Origin: Burkholderiales bacterium
GTDB taxonomy: Bacteria; Pseudomonadota; Gammaproteobacteria; Burkholderiales; Burkholderiaceae_C
Direction: 5' to 3'
DNA: 64,000 nucleotides
NCBI GenBank assembly: GCA_030604135.1
Contig: JAUVWL010000008.1
Span: 1 to 64,000 of the forward strand
The notes beneath the pieces were generated by a model, which saw nothing but the letters and a program-made list of their open reading frames with translations, was not told the origin of the DNA and searched no databases. A program made the translations under genes and the position numbers. This document shows, one piece after another, positions 51,542 to 61,117 of this stretch; the first letter of the stretch is position 1; the number at the start of each line of letters is the position of its first letter.

Positions 51542-52528
51542 TTACCTCAACCAGCCCCGCTTGCGGAAATACAGCATCGGAATGGCCGCTGACAGGATCA
51601 TCAGTCCGATCGCAAACGGGTAGCCCAGCTTCCATTCCAGCTCGGGCATGAATTCGAAGTTCATTCCGTAGCTGCTGGCCACCAGGGTCGGGGGCAGCAA
51701 GGACACGCTGGCCACCGAGAAGATCTTGATGATCTTGTTCTGGTTGATGTTGATGAAACCGACGGTGGCGTCCATCAGGAAGTTGATCTTGTCGAACAGG
51801 AAGGCGGTGTGGCCGTCCAACGAGTCCAGATCGCGCATGATCTGGCGCGCGTCCTCGAACTGCTCGGCACTGAGCAGGCGGCTGCGCATCATGAAGCTGA
51901 CCGCGCGGCGGGTGTCCATCACGTTGCGCCGAATGCGGCCCGACATGTCCTCGTGTCGTGCGATCGCGCTCAGGGCCTCACCCAGTGTGCTGTCCGAGGC
52001 GTCGCTGGAAAGCACCTTGTGGCTGACCTCCTCCAGGTCGTCGTAGATGTCTTCCAGCGTGTCGGCGCAGTACTCGGCGTCGGCGTCGAACAGCATCAGC
52101 AGCACATCCTTGGCATCCTCGATCAGGCCCGGCATGCGGCGTGCCCGCATGCGCAGCAGGCGGAACACCGGAACGTCTTCATCGTGGATGGAAAACAGCA
52201 CGCCCCGGCTCTTGAGGGCATCGTTGTGTTCGTTGAGGATGAAGGCCACCCGAACCGCACGGGGGGATTCCGGGTCGTCGATCAGAAAGTCCGAGCGCAC
52301 ATGCAGCTCGCCGTTGTCTTCCTCGAAGAACCGAGCAGACTCCTCGATGTCATCGTCCATGGCGTCGTCGGGGATCGACAGACCAAAGTGCTGCTTGACC
52401 CAGCGGCGCTCCTCGGGTGTGGGCGACTCGAGATCGACCCAGATCGGCTTGAAGCGCGCAAGCTCCTCCAGGGATTCGATTTCTTCCTGGAACAGGCGGC
52501 CATTGGCCAGGGTGAAGACATTGAGCAT
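51542..52528 (-). CDS. corA: Magnesium transporter CorA
   Basis: C-terminal YGMNFEFMPEL GMN motif and two TM helices. Confidence 0.94.
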   Translation of the reverse strand: MLNVFTLANGRLFQEEIESLEELARFKPIWVDLESPTPEERRWVKQHFGLSIPDDAMDDDIEESARFFEEDNGELHVRSDFLIDDPESPRAVRVAFILNEHNDALKSRGVLFSIHDEDVPVFRLLRMRARRMPGLIEDAKDVLLMLFDADAEYCADTLEDIYDDLEEVSHKVLSSDASDSTLGEALSAIARHEDMSGRIRRNVMDTRRAVSFMMRSRLLSAEQFEDARQIMRDLDSLDGHTAFLFDKINFLMDATVGFININQNKIIKIFSVASVSLLPPTLVASSYGMNFEFMPELEWKLGYPFAIGLMILSAAIPMLYFRKRGWLR

Positions 52529-52721
52529 GGTGGCTCCTGCGGAACGGGCTGGGTACGGTGGGGCACCGGGGGTGCCTGAAGGGAGAGAAGGCGCTTTCAG
52601 CCTGTCCCGTCACCGTCCCGACCACAGGCATGCGGCCAGATCAGGTGATGCGGGCGACGGCTGAAAGCACACAACTGGGAGGTGTGCTGTCCATGTTGCA
52701 GATCCTGATTGGAAACCCGAA

Positions 52722-53987
52722 TTATGGCACTGGCACGACCGAGTTCGCTGCTGTCTGGTCCGTCTTGAGAAAGCCGATCAGTTCTTTGTGTTGTCGCCAC
52801 GCATCGGCTTCACCCAGGGCCATAAGGGCATGGACGAAATCGGGCTCGAACAGCAGGTAGCTGGCCAGGGCGGCGGCGCTGCCGGTCCCGCTGTGCTGTG
52901 TGTCCACCGCCCCCAGCCCGATCAGGGTGTGCCGCGTGGTGCGGGGCAGGGCTCGGATGTGTTTGCGTGCCAGCTCGTCCAGTGACAGGGTGGGCTGGAT
53001 GGCCAGCACATCCACAGGACGGTAGGGCAGGGCCGCAGCGAGTTCGGGCGGCAGGCTGGCCAGGGTCTGACTGACCCGCTGAACCTGTTCCACATCGGAC
53101 TGCAGGGTGTCGTGAAACACACTGGCCATGGCGTGGCCTGCGATGGTGCCTGCTCCGGGCTCTTCGCCTTTGTCGCTGCCCACCAGACCCGACCGCTGGG
53201 GTTGGCCCACGCCGATCACCAGAATGCGCCTGGCGCCGAAGTGGATCGCCGGGGACAGGGGTGTGAGCTGCCGCATGGATCCATCCCCGAAATACGCCTT
53301 GCGCCCTTCCACCCACAGGGGGACCGCCGGGAACAGGAAAGGAATGGCGCTGGACGCCATCAGGTGTTCGATGGTCACCGGCTGGAAGCTGGCTCGGCGA
53401 CCGGGTCGGTGCCAGGGCAGGACAGCACTGTCGTCCCGGGTCTGGCAGAACGTCCAGTGCTCCCCGGTGGTGTAGCTCGACGCCGTCACCCCCAGTGTGT
53501 CGATCTGCCGGTTGTGCAGGGCTTTTTCCAGCCCTGGCAGGTCAATGTGCCGGTGCAGCGTATCGACCAGCGGGAGCGTGTCCAGCAGGGCGCGGTGACG
53601 GCGCACCTGGCGTGCCAGTGTCCAGCCGGCCAGCAGGCGATTCGCTCTCACCCAGGGCGGTGCGTCCAGCCGGTAGACCTGTGCCGAGCGCAAGCCGCTC
53701 CAGAAAGCGGCCAGAGAGGGCAGGGCCTGCAGCCCGTCACCGCTGCGACCGGCCAGGTAGGCCGCGTTGAGGGCGCCCGCAGATGTACCGAACAACCAGC
53801 GGAAAGGAAAGCCCTGGGCCGCGTGTCCACCCTGGCGGGCCAGCATGGCCGCCACCGCCTTGAGCACCCCGGCCTGGTAGGCGGTGCGGGCGCCGCCGCC
53901 CATCAGCACCAGGGCGCAGCCCGGTTGTGCGGCGCCCGGTAGCCGGTCTTGGATCAGCGTGTGTGAAATCAGGGTATCGAGGGACAC
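52722..53987 (-). CDS. Patatin-like phospholipase
   Basis: GGGARTAYQAGVLKA oxyanion loop, GTSAG nucleophile, DGS catalytic Asp; GTG start inferred. Confidence 0.9.
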   Translation of the reverse strand: MSLDTLISHTLIQDRLPGAAQPGCALVLMGGGARTAYQAGVLKAVAAMLARQGGHAAQGFPFRWLFGTSAGALNAAYLAGRSGDGLQALPSLAAFWSGLRSAQVYRLDAPPWVRANRLLAGWTLARQVRRHRALLDTLPLVDTLHRHIDLPGLEKALHNRQIDTLGVTASSYTTGEHWTFCQTRDDSAVLPWHRPGRRASFQPVTIEHLMASSAIPFLFPAVPLWVEGRKAYFGDGSMRQLTPLSPAIHFGARRILVIGVGQPQRSGLVGSDKGEEPGAGTIAGHAMASVFHDTLQSDVEQVQRVSQTLASLPPELAAALPYRPVDVLAIQPTLSLDELARKHIRALPRTTRHTLIGLGAVDTQHSGTGSAAALASYLLFEPDFVHALMALGEADAWRQHKELIGFLKTDQTAANSVVPVP

Positions 53988-54041
53988 TGGCAGTAGGCGG
54001 TGCGGCAGTGCCACAACTGCGGGTACAGTGGCCCGCTCATC

Positions 54042-55274
54042 ATGACACAAGCCCACCTGACTTTGCGCCGCGAACGCTGGCTGCTGATCACGCTGGCCGG
54101 TATCCAGTTCACGCACATCCTCGACTTCATGATCATGATGCCGCTGGGGCCGCAACTGACCCAGCTGTTCGGCATCAGCGACGCCCAGTTCGGTCTGCTG
54201 GTCTCGGCCTACACCTTGTCGGCCGGTGTGTCCGGGCTGGTCGCCACCACCTATGTCGACCGTTTCGGACGCAAGCGCCTGCTGCTGACGCTTTACATCC
54301 TGTTTGCCCTGGCCACCCTGGCCTGCGGGCTGGCGCCGGGTTACGGATTCCTCATGGCGGCCCGGGTGGCGGCCGGTGTGTTCGGCGGTGTGCTGTCGGC
54401 CGTGTCACAGACCATCGTGGCCGATGTCGTGCCCTTCGAGCGGCGCGGTCGGGCCATGGGCATCGTCATGTCGGCATTTTCCGTTTCCACCGTGGCCGGT
54501 GTGCCGGCCAGCCTCTGGCTGGCCAACCTGTCGACCTGGCAGGCCCCGTTCTTCGGCATCGCCCTCATGAGTGGTTTGCTGGCCGTGGCTGCCGGCCTGA
54601 GCATGCCGGTGCTGGACCAGCACCTGAGGGCCGCGCGTGCCGGCGGTGTCTGGCGCGGCATCGTGCAGGTGCTCGCCGACCCCAACCACCTGCGGGCGTT
54701 TGCCTTCTCGGCCCTGCTGATGTTCACCGGATTCACCATCATTCCCTTCATCACCATCTATGTGCAGGCCAACGTCGGCCTGGTGGACGAGCAGATTCCC
54801 TACCTCTATCTGGTCGGCGGTGCCGCTACCCTGTTCACCGCACGCCTGTTCGGGCGCATGGCCGACCACCACGGCAAGGTGCGGACCTTCACCTGGCTGG
54901 CGGTGGCGGTGACACTGCCCATCATGGCCACGACCTTGATGCCGCGCGTGCCGCTCTGGGTGGTGCTGATGGTCTCGACCAGCCTGTTCGTGTTGCTCAG
55001 TGGCCGCATGATCCCGGGCATGGCCCTGGTGACCAGCGCGGCCGATCCGGCCCGTCGAGGCACTTTCATGGTGCTCAACGCCTCGGTGCAATCGGTGGCC
55101 ATGGGGGCGGCTTCGCTGATCGGCGGCCTGATCATCACCCGCGATGCGGCCGGGCAGGTCGATCGTTATGGCTGGGCGGGGTTGATTGGCTGCCTGGCCA
55201 GCCTGGGTGCCATCGTGCTGGCACGCCGCCTCAAGCTCCACGGCGCCACCGACGGAGCCGTCCGCCGGTTGTGA
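54042..55274 (+). CDS. MFS transporter
   Basis: 12-TM MFS pattern, DFMIMMPLGPQL; DRFGRKRLL. Confidence 0.9.
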   Translation: MTQAHLTLRRERWLLITLAGIQFTHILDFMIMMPLGPQLTQLFGISDAQFGLLVSAYTLSAGVSGLVATTYVDRFGRKRLLLTLYILFALATLACGLAPGYGFLMAARVAAGVFGGVLSAVSQTIVADVVPFERRGRAMGIVMSAFSVSTVAGVPASLWLANLSTWQAPFFGIALMSGLLAVAAGLSMPVLDQHLRAARAGGVWRGIVQVLADPNHLRAFAFSALLMFTGFTIIPFITIYVQANVGLVDEQIPYLYLVGGAATLFTARLFGRMADHHGKVRTFTWLAVAVTLPIMATTLMPRVPLWVVLMVSTSLFVLLSGRMIPGMALVTSAADPARRGTFMVLNASVQSVAMGAASLIGGLIITRDAAGQVDRYGWAGLIGCLASLGAIVLARRLKLHGATDGAVRRL

Positions 55275-55468
55275 CCGGGTGGCGCGCCGCCCGCCGTTCC
55301 CGGCGGCCGCCGTTCGGTCGGAAGTTCGTCTTTTCACGAATTGTTGCGGTGCACGCTTGCGTGCCACCGCAATCATGGGCATAGTGGTTCCAAGACATCC
55401 CCGCGGCCGCCGGGAGGTCTTCGCCGGCCGGCGGCCAGTGTCAACCCGGAGCATAAGGAGGCTCTTTC

Positions 55469-55798
55469 ATGAACCTGACGATCAGCGGTCACCACCTCGA
55501 GGTCACACCCGCCTTGCGCGGCTATGTCACCAGCAAGCTCGAACGCATTTCCCGTCATTTCGACCAGGTGGTCGACATCAAGGTGCTGCTGACGGTCGAC
55601 AACCTCAAGGAAAAGGACCTGCGACAGCGGGCCGAATGCAATATCCATGTGAAGGGCAAGGACTTGTTCGCTGAAAGTGCCCATGCCGACCTCTATGCGG
55701 CGGTCGACGAACTGGCCGACAAGCTGGACCGTCAGGTGTTGCGCTACAAAGACAGAACCCAGGACCACCACCATGCAGCGGCCAAGCGCCTGATGTGA
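55469..55798 (+). CDS. hpf: Ribosome hibernation-promoting factor
   Basis: [32 protein letters not shown]. Confidence 0.94.
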   Translation: MNLTISGHHLEVTPALRGYVTSKLERISRHFDQVVDIKVLLTVDNLKEKDLRQRAECNIHVKGKDLFAESAHADLYAAVDELADKLDRQVLRYKDRTQDHHHAAAKRLM

Positions 55799-55852
55799 GC
55801 TTGTTCACGCTTTGGCCACGAATGGCCGGGCAAGCATGTTGCGATGCAACAG

Positions 55853-55880
55853 GCCGCTTGATTTGTCAAGCGGCTTTTTT
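55853..55880 (+). terminator. Intrinsic terminator after hpf
   Basis: GCCGCTTGA-TTTG-TCAAGCGGC-TTTTTT. Confidence 0.9.
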
Positions 55881-55940
55881 GTCGCCCATGTCTAGCCAAG
55901 GCAACGCATCTGGGCATAATTTACGGTTCACGAGGGCCCC

Positions 55941-56411
55941 ATGAACCGACTTTCTGCCATATTGCCCGCCGCTCAAGTGCTCGTCAGCGTGGATGCCACA
56001 AGCAAGAAACGCGCGTTCGAGGAAGCGGGTTTGCTGTTTGAAACCCTGCACGGTCTCAACCGCGCGCTGATCACCGACAGCCTCTTTGCACGCGAACGAC
56101 TGGGCTCCACCGGGCTGGGCCATGGCGTGGCCATTCCTCATGGCCGCATCAAGGGGCTCAAGCAGCCCCTGGCGGCGGTGTTTCAGCTGTCGCACCCGAT
56201 CGGCTTTGACGCGCCCGACGAACAGCCGGTGCAACTGATGATCTTCCTGCTGGTGCCAGAAGCGGCGACCCAGAAGCACCTGGAGATCCTGTCTGAAATT
56301 GCCGAGCTGCTCAGCGACGCAGGTCTGCGCGAGCGCATGAAGTCGGCGACCGAGGCCGAAGCCTTGCATGGCATGATCAGCGGCTGGCAGTCGGCGCACG
56401 CGGCCGTGTGA
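55941..56411 (+). CDS. ptsN: PTS IIA-like nitrogen regulatory protein
   Basis: GLGHGVAIPHGRIKGL. Confidence 0.94.
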   Translation: MNRLSAILPAAQVLVSVDATSKKRAFEEAGLLFETLHGLNRALITDSLFARERLGSTGLGHGVAIPHGRIKGLKQPLAAVFQLSHPIGFDAPDEQPVQLMIFLLVPEAATQKHLEILSEIAELLSDAGLRERMKSATEAEALHGMISGWQSAHAAV

Positions 56412-56412
56412 G

Positions 56413-56725
56413 CTGTTGGCCCCCACGCTCCGCCGCTGCGCGGGTCGCTGAGCAGGGCGCAGCCAGAGTCTGCGCCACATCGGGCTGTCCAAGCCTGCGC
56501 AGGCAGGCTCGGAGCCGCGGCCCTCTGCCCCTCGGGGGCTGACCTTGCTCGGGGCGGCCCTTCGGTGCGGTCGCCGTTGGCCCCCACGCTGGGGCTGTTG
56601 CCCCCACGCTCCGCCGCTGCGCGGGTAGCTGCTCGCTTGCCGTCACTCCCGCGAACGCGGGAGTCCATGACGTGTCACGGTTCGCTGCAAACCACATGGA
56701 CTCCCGCGTGCGCGGGATTGACGAG
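56413..56725. repeat. Composite REP/BIME-like repeat locus B
   Basis: Several CCCCCACGCTCCGCCGCTGCGCGGGT units, GCTTGCCGTCACTCCCGCGAACGCGGGAGTCCATG and inverted CACATGGACTCCCGCGTGCGCGGGATTGACG. Confidence 0.8.
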
Positions 56726-56853
56726 GGTGCGTGCTGGAGGTCTTCGCGGCCTTCTGTGTACGCCCGCGCTCCCCGGCGGCGCGGGGCGCACGCTTCACAT
56801 GCCACCGCTGCGCGGGTCGAAACTTCAAATCCACTTCGCGGTATAACGCGGTC

Positions 56854-57804
56854 ATGAAACCGACCGTCGTCAGTGCCGATGTCCTGTTCGAAGACCACCG
56901 CGAGGCCCTCAAATGGCAGTGGGTGGCCGGCCTTGGGGCTTCCGAGCGCCGCTTTGACGAGGTGGCGATCCGGGCGGCGCGCTCAGGTGCCGACCTGGTC
57001 GGCTATCTCAATTACATCCACCCCTACCGTGTGCAGGTTTTCGGTGAACGTGAGGTGGCCTACCTGACCAGCCCCAGCGAAGACGACAACCGCCGTCGGG
57101 TGGCGCGCATCGTGACGCTGGAGCCGCCGGTGCTGGTCGTGGCCGATGGCCAGGTGGTGCCGGATGCGCTCATGGCCATGTGCGAGCGGGCGCAAATCCC
57201 GATGTTTGCCACGCCGGAGCCAGCTGCCTTTGTGATCGACGTGTTGCGCGCCTACCTCTCGCGCCATTTTGCCGAGCGCGCATCCATGCACGGGGTGTTC
57301 ATGGACATTCTGGGGACCGGCGTGCTGATCACCGGCGAATCCGGTCTGGGCAAGAGCGAGCTCGGGCTGGAACTGATCTCCCGCGGCCACGGACTGGTGG
57401 CCGACGACGCGGTCGACCTCTACCGCATCAACCAGACCAGCATCGAGGGGCGCTGCCCCGAGTTGCTGCAAAACCTGCTCGAAGTTCGGGGCATCGGGCT
57501 GCTGGACATCAAGGTCATCTTCGGCGAGACAGCGGTGCGCCGCAAGATGCGCCTTTCGCTGATCGTGCACCTGGTGCGCAAGGAGACCCTGGAGCGGGAC
57601 TACGAGCGCATGCCGCACGAACCCCTGTACCAGGATGTGCTGGGTGTGCCGGTGCGCAAGTCGGTGATCCAGGTGGTGGCCGGTCGCAACATTGCCGTGC
57701 TGGTGGAGGCTGCCGTGCGCAACACCATCCTGCAGCTGCGCGGCATTGATACCTATCAGGAGTTCGTGGCCCGCCACCGGGCGGTGATGCAGCAGGGTGA
57801 CTGA
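56854..57804 (+). CDS. hprK: HPr kinase/phosphorylase
   Basis: [27 protein letters not shown] Walker A. Confidence 0.95.
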   Translation: MKPTVVSADVLFEDHREALKWQWVAGLGASERRFDEVAIRAARSGADLVGYLNYIHPYRVQVFGEREVAYLTSPSEDDNRRRVARIVTLEPPVLVVADGQVVPDALMAMCERAQIPMFATPEPAAFVIDVLRAYLSRHFAERASMHGVFMDILGTGVLITGESGLGKSELGLELISRGHGLVADDAVDLYRINQTSIEGRCPELLQNLLEVRGIGLLDIKVIFGETAVRRKMRLSLIVHLVRKETLERDYERMPHEPLYQDVLGVPVRKSVIQVVAGRNIAVLVEAAVRNTILQLRGIDTYQEFVARHRAVMQQGD

Positions 57805-57841
57805 GAGGGTAAGCGGGAATTGGGCGGGGGTGGATCTAGGC

Positions 57842-58276
57842 TCAGCGCTTGTTGCCGCGGTTCGGGCAGTCGGCCTTGGTGCAGTTGGCGTAGAGCGACA
57901 GCGCGTGTTCCTGGAGCTGGAAGCCGCGGGTGGTGGCCACCATCTGCTGGCGCTTCTCGATTTCGGCATCGAAGAACTCCTCGACCCGACCACAATCCAG
58001 GCACACCAGGTGGTCGTGGTGTTGCCCTTCGTTGAGCTCATAGACTGCCTTGCCCGACTCGAAGTTGCTGCGGATCAGCAGGCCAGCCTGCTCGAACTGC
58101 ATCAGCACCCGGTACACCGTGGCCAGGCCGATGTCGGAGCGGTCGTCCAGCAACACCCGGAACACGTCTTCGGCGGTCATGTGCCGCTGCTTGGCGTTCT
58201 GGAACACGTCGAGAATCTTCAGCCGGGGCAGGGTGGCCTTGAGTCCGGTGCTCTTGAGTTCTTCGATGTTCGTCAT
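57842..58276 (-). CDS. fur: Ferric uptake regulator
   Basis: [30 protein letters not shown]. Confidence 0.95.
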   Translation of the reverse strand: MTNIEELKSTGLKATLPRLKILDVFQNAKQRHMTAEDVFRVLLDDRSDIGLATVYRVLMQFEQAGLLIRSNFESGKAVYELNEGQHHDHLVCLDCGRVEEFFDAEIEKRQQMVATTRGFQLQEHALSLYANCTKADCPNRGNKR

Positions 58277-58461
58277 GGCGGCTTGGCGGGAGCGGAACGG
58301 AACCCCGAACTGCGGGGAAGCGGCGGGCGGCGGCCGGGCAACTTGCTTAGTGCAGGCGGTCACACCCCGGGGCTACAATGACCGATCATATCGCCAGCGC
58401 GCGTGCGGAGTGTCCAAGTCCATGAGATGCCTGCGGAAAGCGCACTTTTCAGGCCTGCCCC

Positions 58462-59010
58462 ATGTCTCAGTTTCCGTCATCATGCCGCGCCCGTGCGGCC
58501 CTGCTTGGCCTGGCGGCCTTGCTGGCCGGTTGTGCTTCGGGCTTGCCCTCCTTCGGTGAAGTGGGTTCGCTGGTTTCGCCCTACCGGATCGACATCATTC
58601 AGGGCAATGTGGTCACCCGAGAGCAGGCGCAGGCCCTGCAGACCGGCATGCCGCGTGACCAGGTGCGGGACATTCTGGGAACGCCACTGCTGGCCAGCGT
58701 CTTCCATGCCGACCGATGGGACTATGTGTTCACCTTCCAGCGCCAGGGGCAACCTGCCCAGCAACGCAAGCTGGCGGTGTTTTTCAGAGACGGGCTGCTG
58801 GAGCGGGTCGAGTCCGACGAGTTGCCCAGCGAGGCCGAGTTCGTCGCATCGCTGGATGTGCGGCGGCGTGCCGGCCGGGCGCCGGCTCTCGAGGCGACGG
58901 AAGAGCAGCTCCGGCGATTCCAGGAGCGCAACCAGGTGGTCGCACCCGCTCCGGCAGCGCCACCGGCCGCAGCAACTCGCAGCTTCCCCCCCCTGGAGGC
59001 TGACCGATGA
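58462..59010 (+). CDS. bamE: Outer-membrane protein assembly factor BamE
   Basis: Lipobox [42 protein letters not shown]. Confidence 0.94.
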   Translation: MSQFPSSCRARAALLGLAALLAGCASGLPSFGEVGSLVSPYRIDIIQGNVVTREQAQALQTGMPRDQVRDILGTPLLASVFHADRWDYVFTFQRQGQPAQQRKLAVFFRDGLLERVESDELPSEAEFVASLDVRRRAGRAPALEATEEQLRRFQERNQVVAPAPAAPPAAATRSFPPLEADR

Positions 59011-59822
59011 GCCACCCGTTTCAGCACCGCGTCTGCATTGCAGGCGCCAGCGGCCGCATGGGCCAGATGCTGGTCGATGCCGTGCGCCACAGCGGCGATT
59101 GCGTCCTGGCTGGCGCGCTTGACGTCGCCTCCAGTCCGTCCATCGGCCTGGACGCGGGCGCCGCAACCGGGCAGCCCACGGGCGTGGCCATCACGGCCGA
59201 TCTTGCCGCCGGCCTGGCCGGCAGCCAGTGTCTGATCGACTTCACGCGGCCCGAAGGCACCATGGTGCACCTGCGCGAATGTGCGCGCCAGGGTGTGAAC
59301 CTGGTCATCGGTACCACGGGCTTCTCTGAAGAACAAAAGGCCGAGATCGCCGAGGCGGCTCGGTCCATCGCCATCGTCATGGCGCCCAACATGAGCGTGG
59401 GCGTCAATGTGACCCTCAAGCTGCTGGACATGGCGGCCAGAGCGCTGTCCACCGGCTACGACATCGAAGTCATCGAGGCCCACCATCGCCACAAAGTCGA
59501 CGCGCCCAGTGGCACAGCACTCAAGATGGGCGAGGTGATTGCCAGCGCCCTCGGTCGAGACCTCAAGGACTGCGCTGTCTACGCCCGCGAGGGCGTGACC
59601 GGCGAGCGCGATCCTTCCAGCATCGGTTTTGCCACCATCCGCGGCGGCGACATCGTGGGTGACCACACCGTGTTGTTTGCGGGCACCGGTGAGCGCATTG
59701 AAATCACCCACAAGTCGGCCAGCCGGGCCACCTACGCCCAGGGCAGCCTGCGTGCGGTGCGTTTCCTGGCCGGGCGCCCAGCCGGGCTGTACGACATGTT
59801 CGACGTCCTGGGGCTGCGCTGA
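59007..59822 (+). CDS. dapB: 4-hydroxy-tetrahydrodipicolinate reductase
   Basis: [29 protein letters not shown]. Confidence 0.96.
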   Translation: MSHPFQHRVCIAGASGRMGQMLVDAVRHSGDCVLAGALDVASSPSIGLDAGAATGQPTGVAITADLAAGLAGSQCLIDFTRPEGTMVHLRECARQGVNLVIGTTGFSEEQKAEIAEAARSIAIVMAPNMSVGVNVTLKLLDMAARALSTGYDIEVIEAHHRHKVDAPSGTALKMGEVIASALGRDLKDCAVYAREGVTGERDPSSIGFATIRGGDIVGDHTVLFAGTGERIEITHKSASRATYAQGSLRAVRFLAGRPAGLYDMFDVLGLR

Positions 59823-59825
59823 AAC

Positions 59826-60524
59826 ATGGGCGGCAGCGTCTGGGAGACCGTCTGGCAACAGGGTGACGCCGTCAGCCGTGGCATTGCCCTTTTGTTGCTG
59901 GCCATGTCGGTGTCCAGCTGGGTGGTGATTCTCTGGAAGTCCTGGGTCCTGCGGCGTGGCGTGAACAACCTTCAGGCGGCCACTGCCGCCTTCTGGCAGG
60001 GGGAGCACCTGGACGATGGTCAGCAGCGCCTGCGCCAGGCCGACCGGCGCCGCTGGCTGCTCCCCTTGCTGCTGGCGGCACGCGAGTTGCCAGCCAGCGG
60101 TGGCGCCACCCTGGCCGCCGCCGGTGACCGGGCGCAACAGTTGACCCGCGTGCTGCGCGACGCCTTGCACCGCGTGCTGCACCGCTTGCAGTTCGGTCAG
60201 GTGTTGCTGGCCACCGTTGGCGCCACCGCTCCCTTTGTGGGCTTGCTGGGTACCGTCTGGGGCATTTTCCATGCATTGACCGGTATCGGGGCCGATGGCC
60301 AGGCTTTTCGCATCGAGCAGGTTTCCGGTCCGGTCGGTGAGGCCCTCATCATGACCGCGGCTGGCCTGGCGGTGGCGATCCCGGCGGTGCTGGCCTACAA
60401 CGTCCTGGGCCGCCAGATCGGTCGCATCGAAGCCGAACTCGAAGGCTTCGCCCGCGACCTGCGCGAACTGCTCAGCCACAGCGACACCAGCGTGGACCGC
60501 CCTGGCAAAGCGGAGTCCAGGTGA
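59826..60524 (+). CDS. MotA/TolQ/ExbB proton channel protein
   Basis: TVGATAPFVGLLGTVWGIFHAL; EALIMTAAGLAVAIPAVLAYN. Confidence 0.9.
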   Translation: MGGSVWETVWQQGDAVSRGIALLLLAMSVSSWVVILWKSWVLRRGVNNLQAATAAFWQGEHLDDGQQRLRQADRRRWLLPLLLAARELPASGGATLAAAGDRAQQLTRVLRDALHRVLHRLQFGQVLLATVGATAPFVGLLGTVWGIFHALTGIGADGQAFRIEQVSGPVGEALIMTAAGLAVAIPAVLAYNVLGRQIGRIEAELEGFARDLRELLSHSDTSVDRPGKAESR

Positions 60525-60567
60525 ACACAAGGGCGCCTTCCCTGCCCAGCGGCGGAGCACAGACCAC

Positions 60568-61020
60568 ATGACTTTCGGCCGGCTTGAGAAGCCCCAGGGC
60601 CACCGGCCCATGAGCGACATCAACGTCACGCCGCTGGTGGACGTGATGCTGGTGCTGCTGGTCATCTTCATCATCGCGGCCCCGGTCATGGCCAGTCGTC
60701 TGCAGCTGGACCTGCCCAGCGCCGATGTGCCGTTGGCGGTGGCCCAGCCCGACGCGGCGGTGGTTTCGGTGGGCCTGGACGCCGACGGCGTTGTCTACCT
60801 CAACGACGAGCCGGTCGACACCGTGCGGCTGCGACAGCGGCTGAATGAGGCGGCTGCGGCCGACCCGGATGCCGAATTGCAGCTGCGGGCCGATGCCCGC
60901 GTGCCCTATGGCCGTGTGGTCCAGGTGATCGGCCTGGCCCAGGCGGCGGGGCTGTCACGTATCGGTTTTGTGTCCGAGCCGGGTGAAACCCCGGTCGAAG
61001 CTGCCGAGAACCTGCGCTGA
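60568..61020 (+). CDS. ExbD/TolR biopolymer transport protein
   Basis: [27 protein letters not shown]. Confidence 0.92.
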   Translation: MTFGRLEKPQGHRPMSDINVTPLVDVMLVLLVIFIIAAPVMASRLQLDLPSADVPLAVAQPDAAVVSVGLDADGVVYLNDEPVDTVRLRQRLNEAAAADPDAELQLRADARVPYGRVVQVIGLAQAAGLSRIGFVSEPGETPVEAAENLR

Positions 61021-61117
61021 GCTGCTGGCGGCGCAGGGCCTAAAATCAGGGATTGACCGCCGCGGTGCCTGCCTGTCAGGCGCTAGGCTGGCGACGCCCG
61101 TCCGCACCCCCTGTCTC

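Noticed and set aside
59826-61020. ExbB/ExbD pair as a novel energy-transducing system
   Set aside because: A TolQ/ExbB-TolR/ExbD pair without a nearby tonB or tolA occurs in many proteobacteria; nothing unusual in either sequence.
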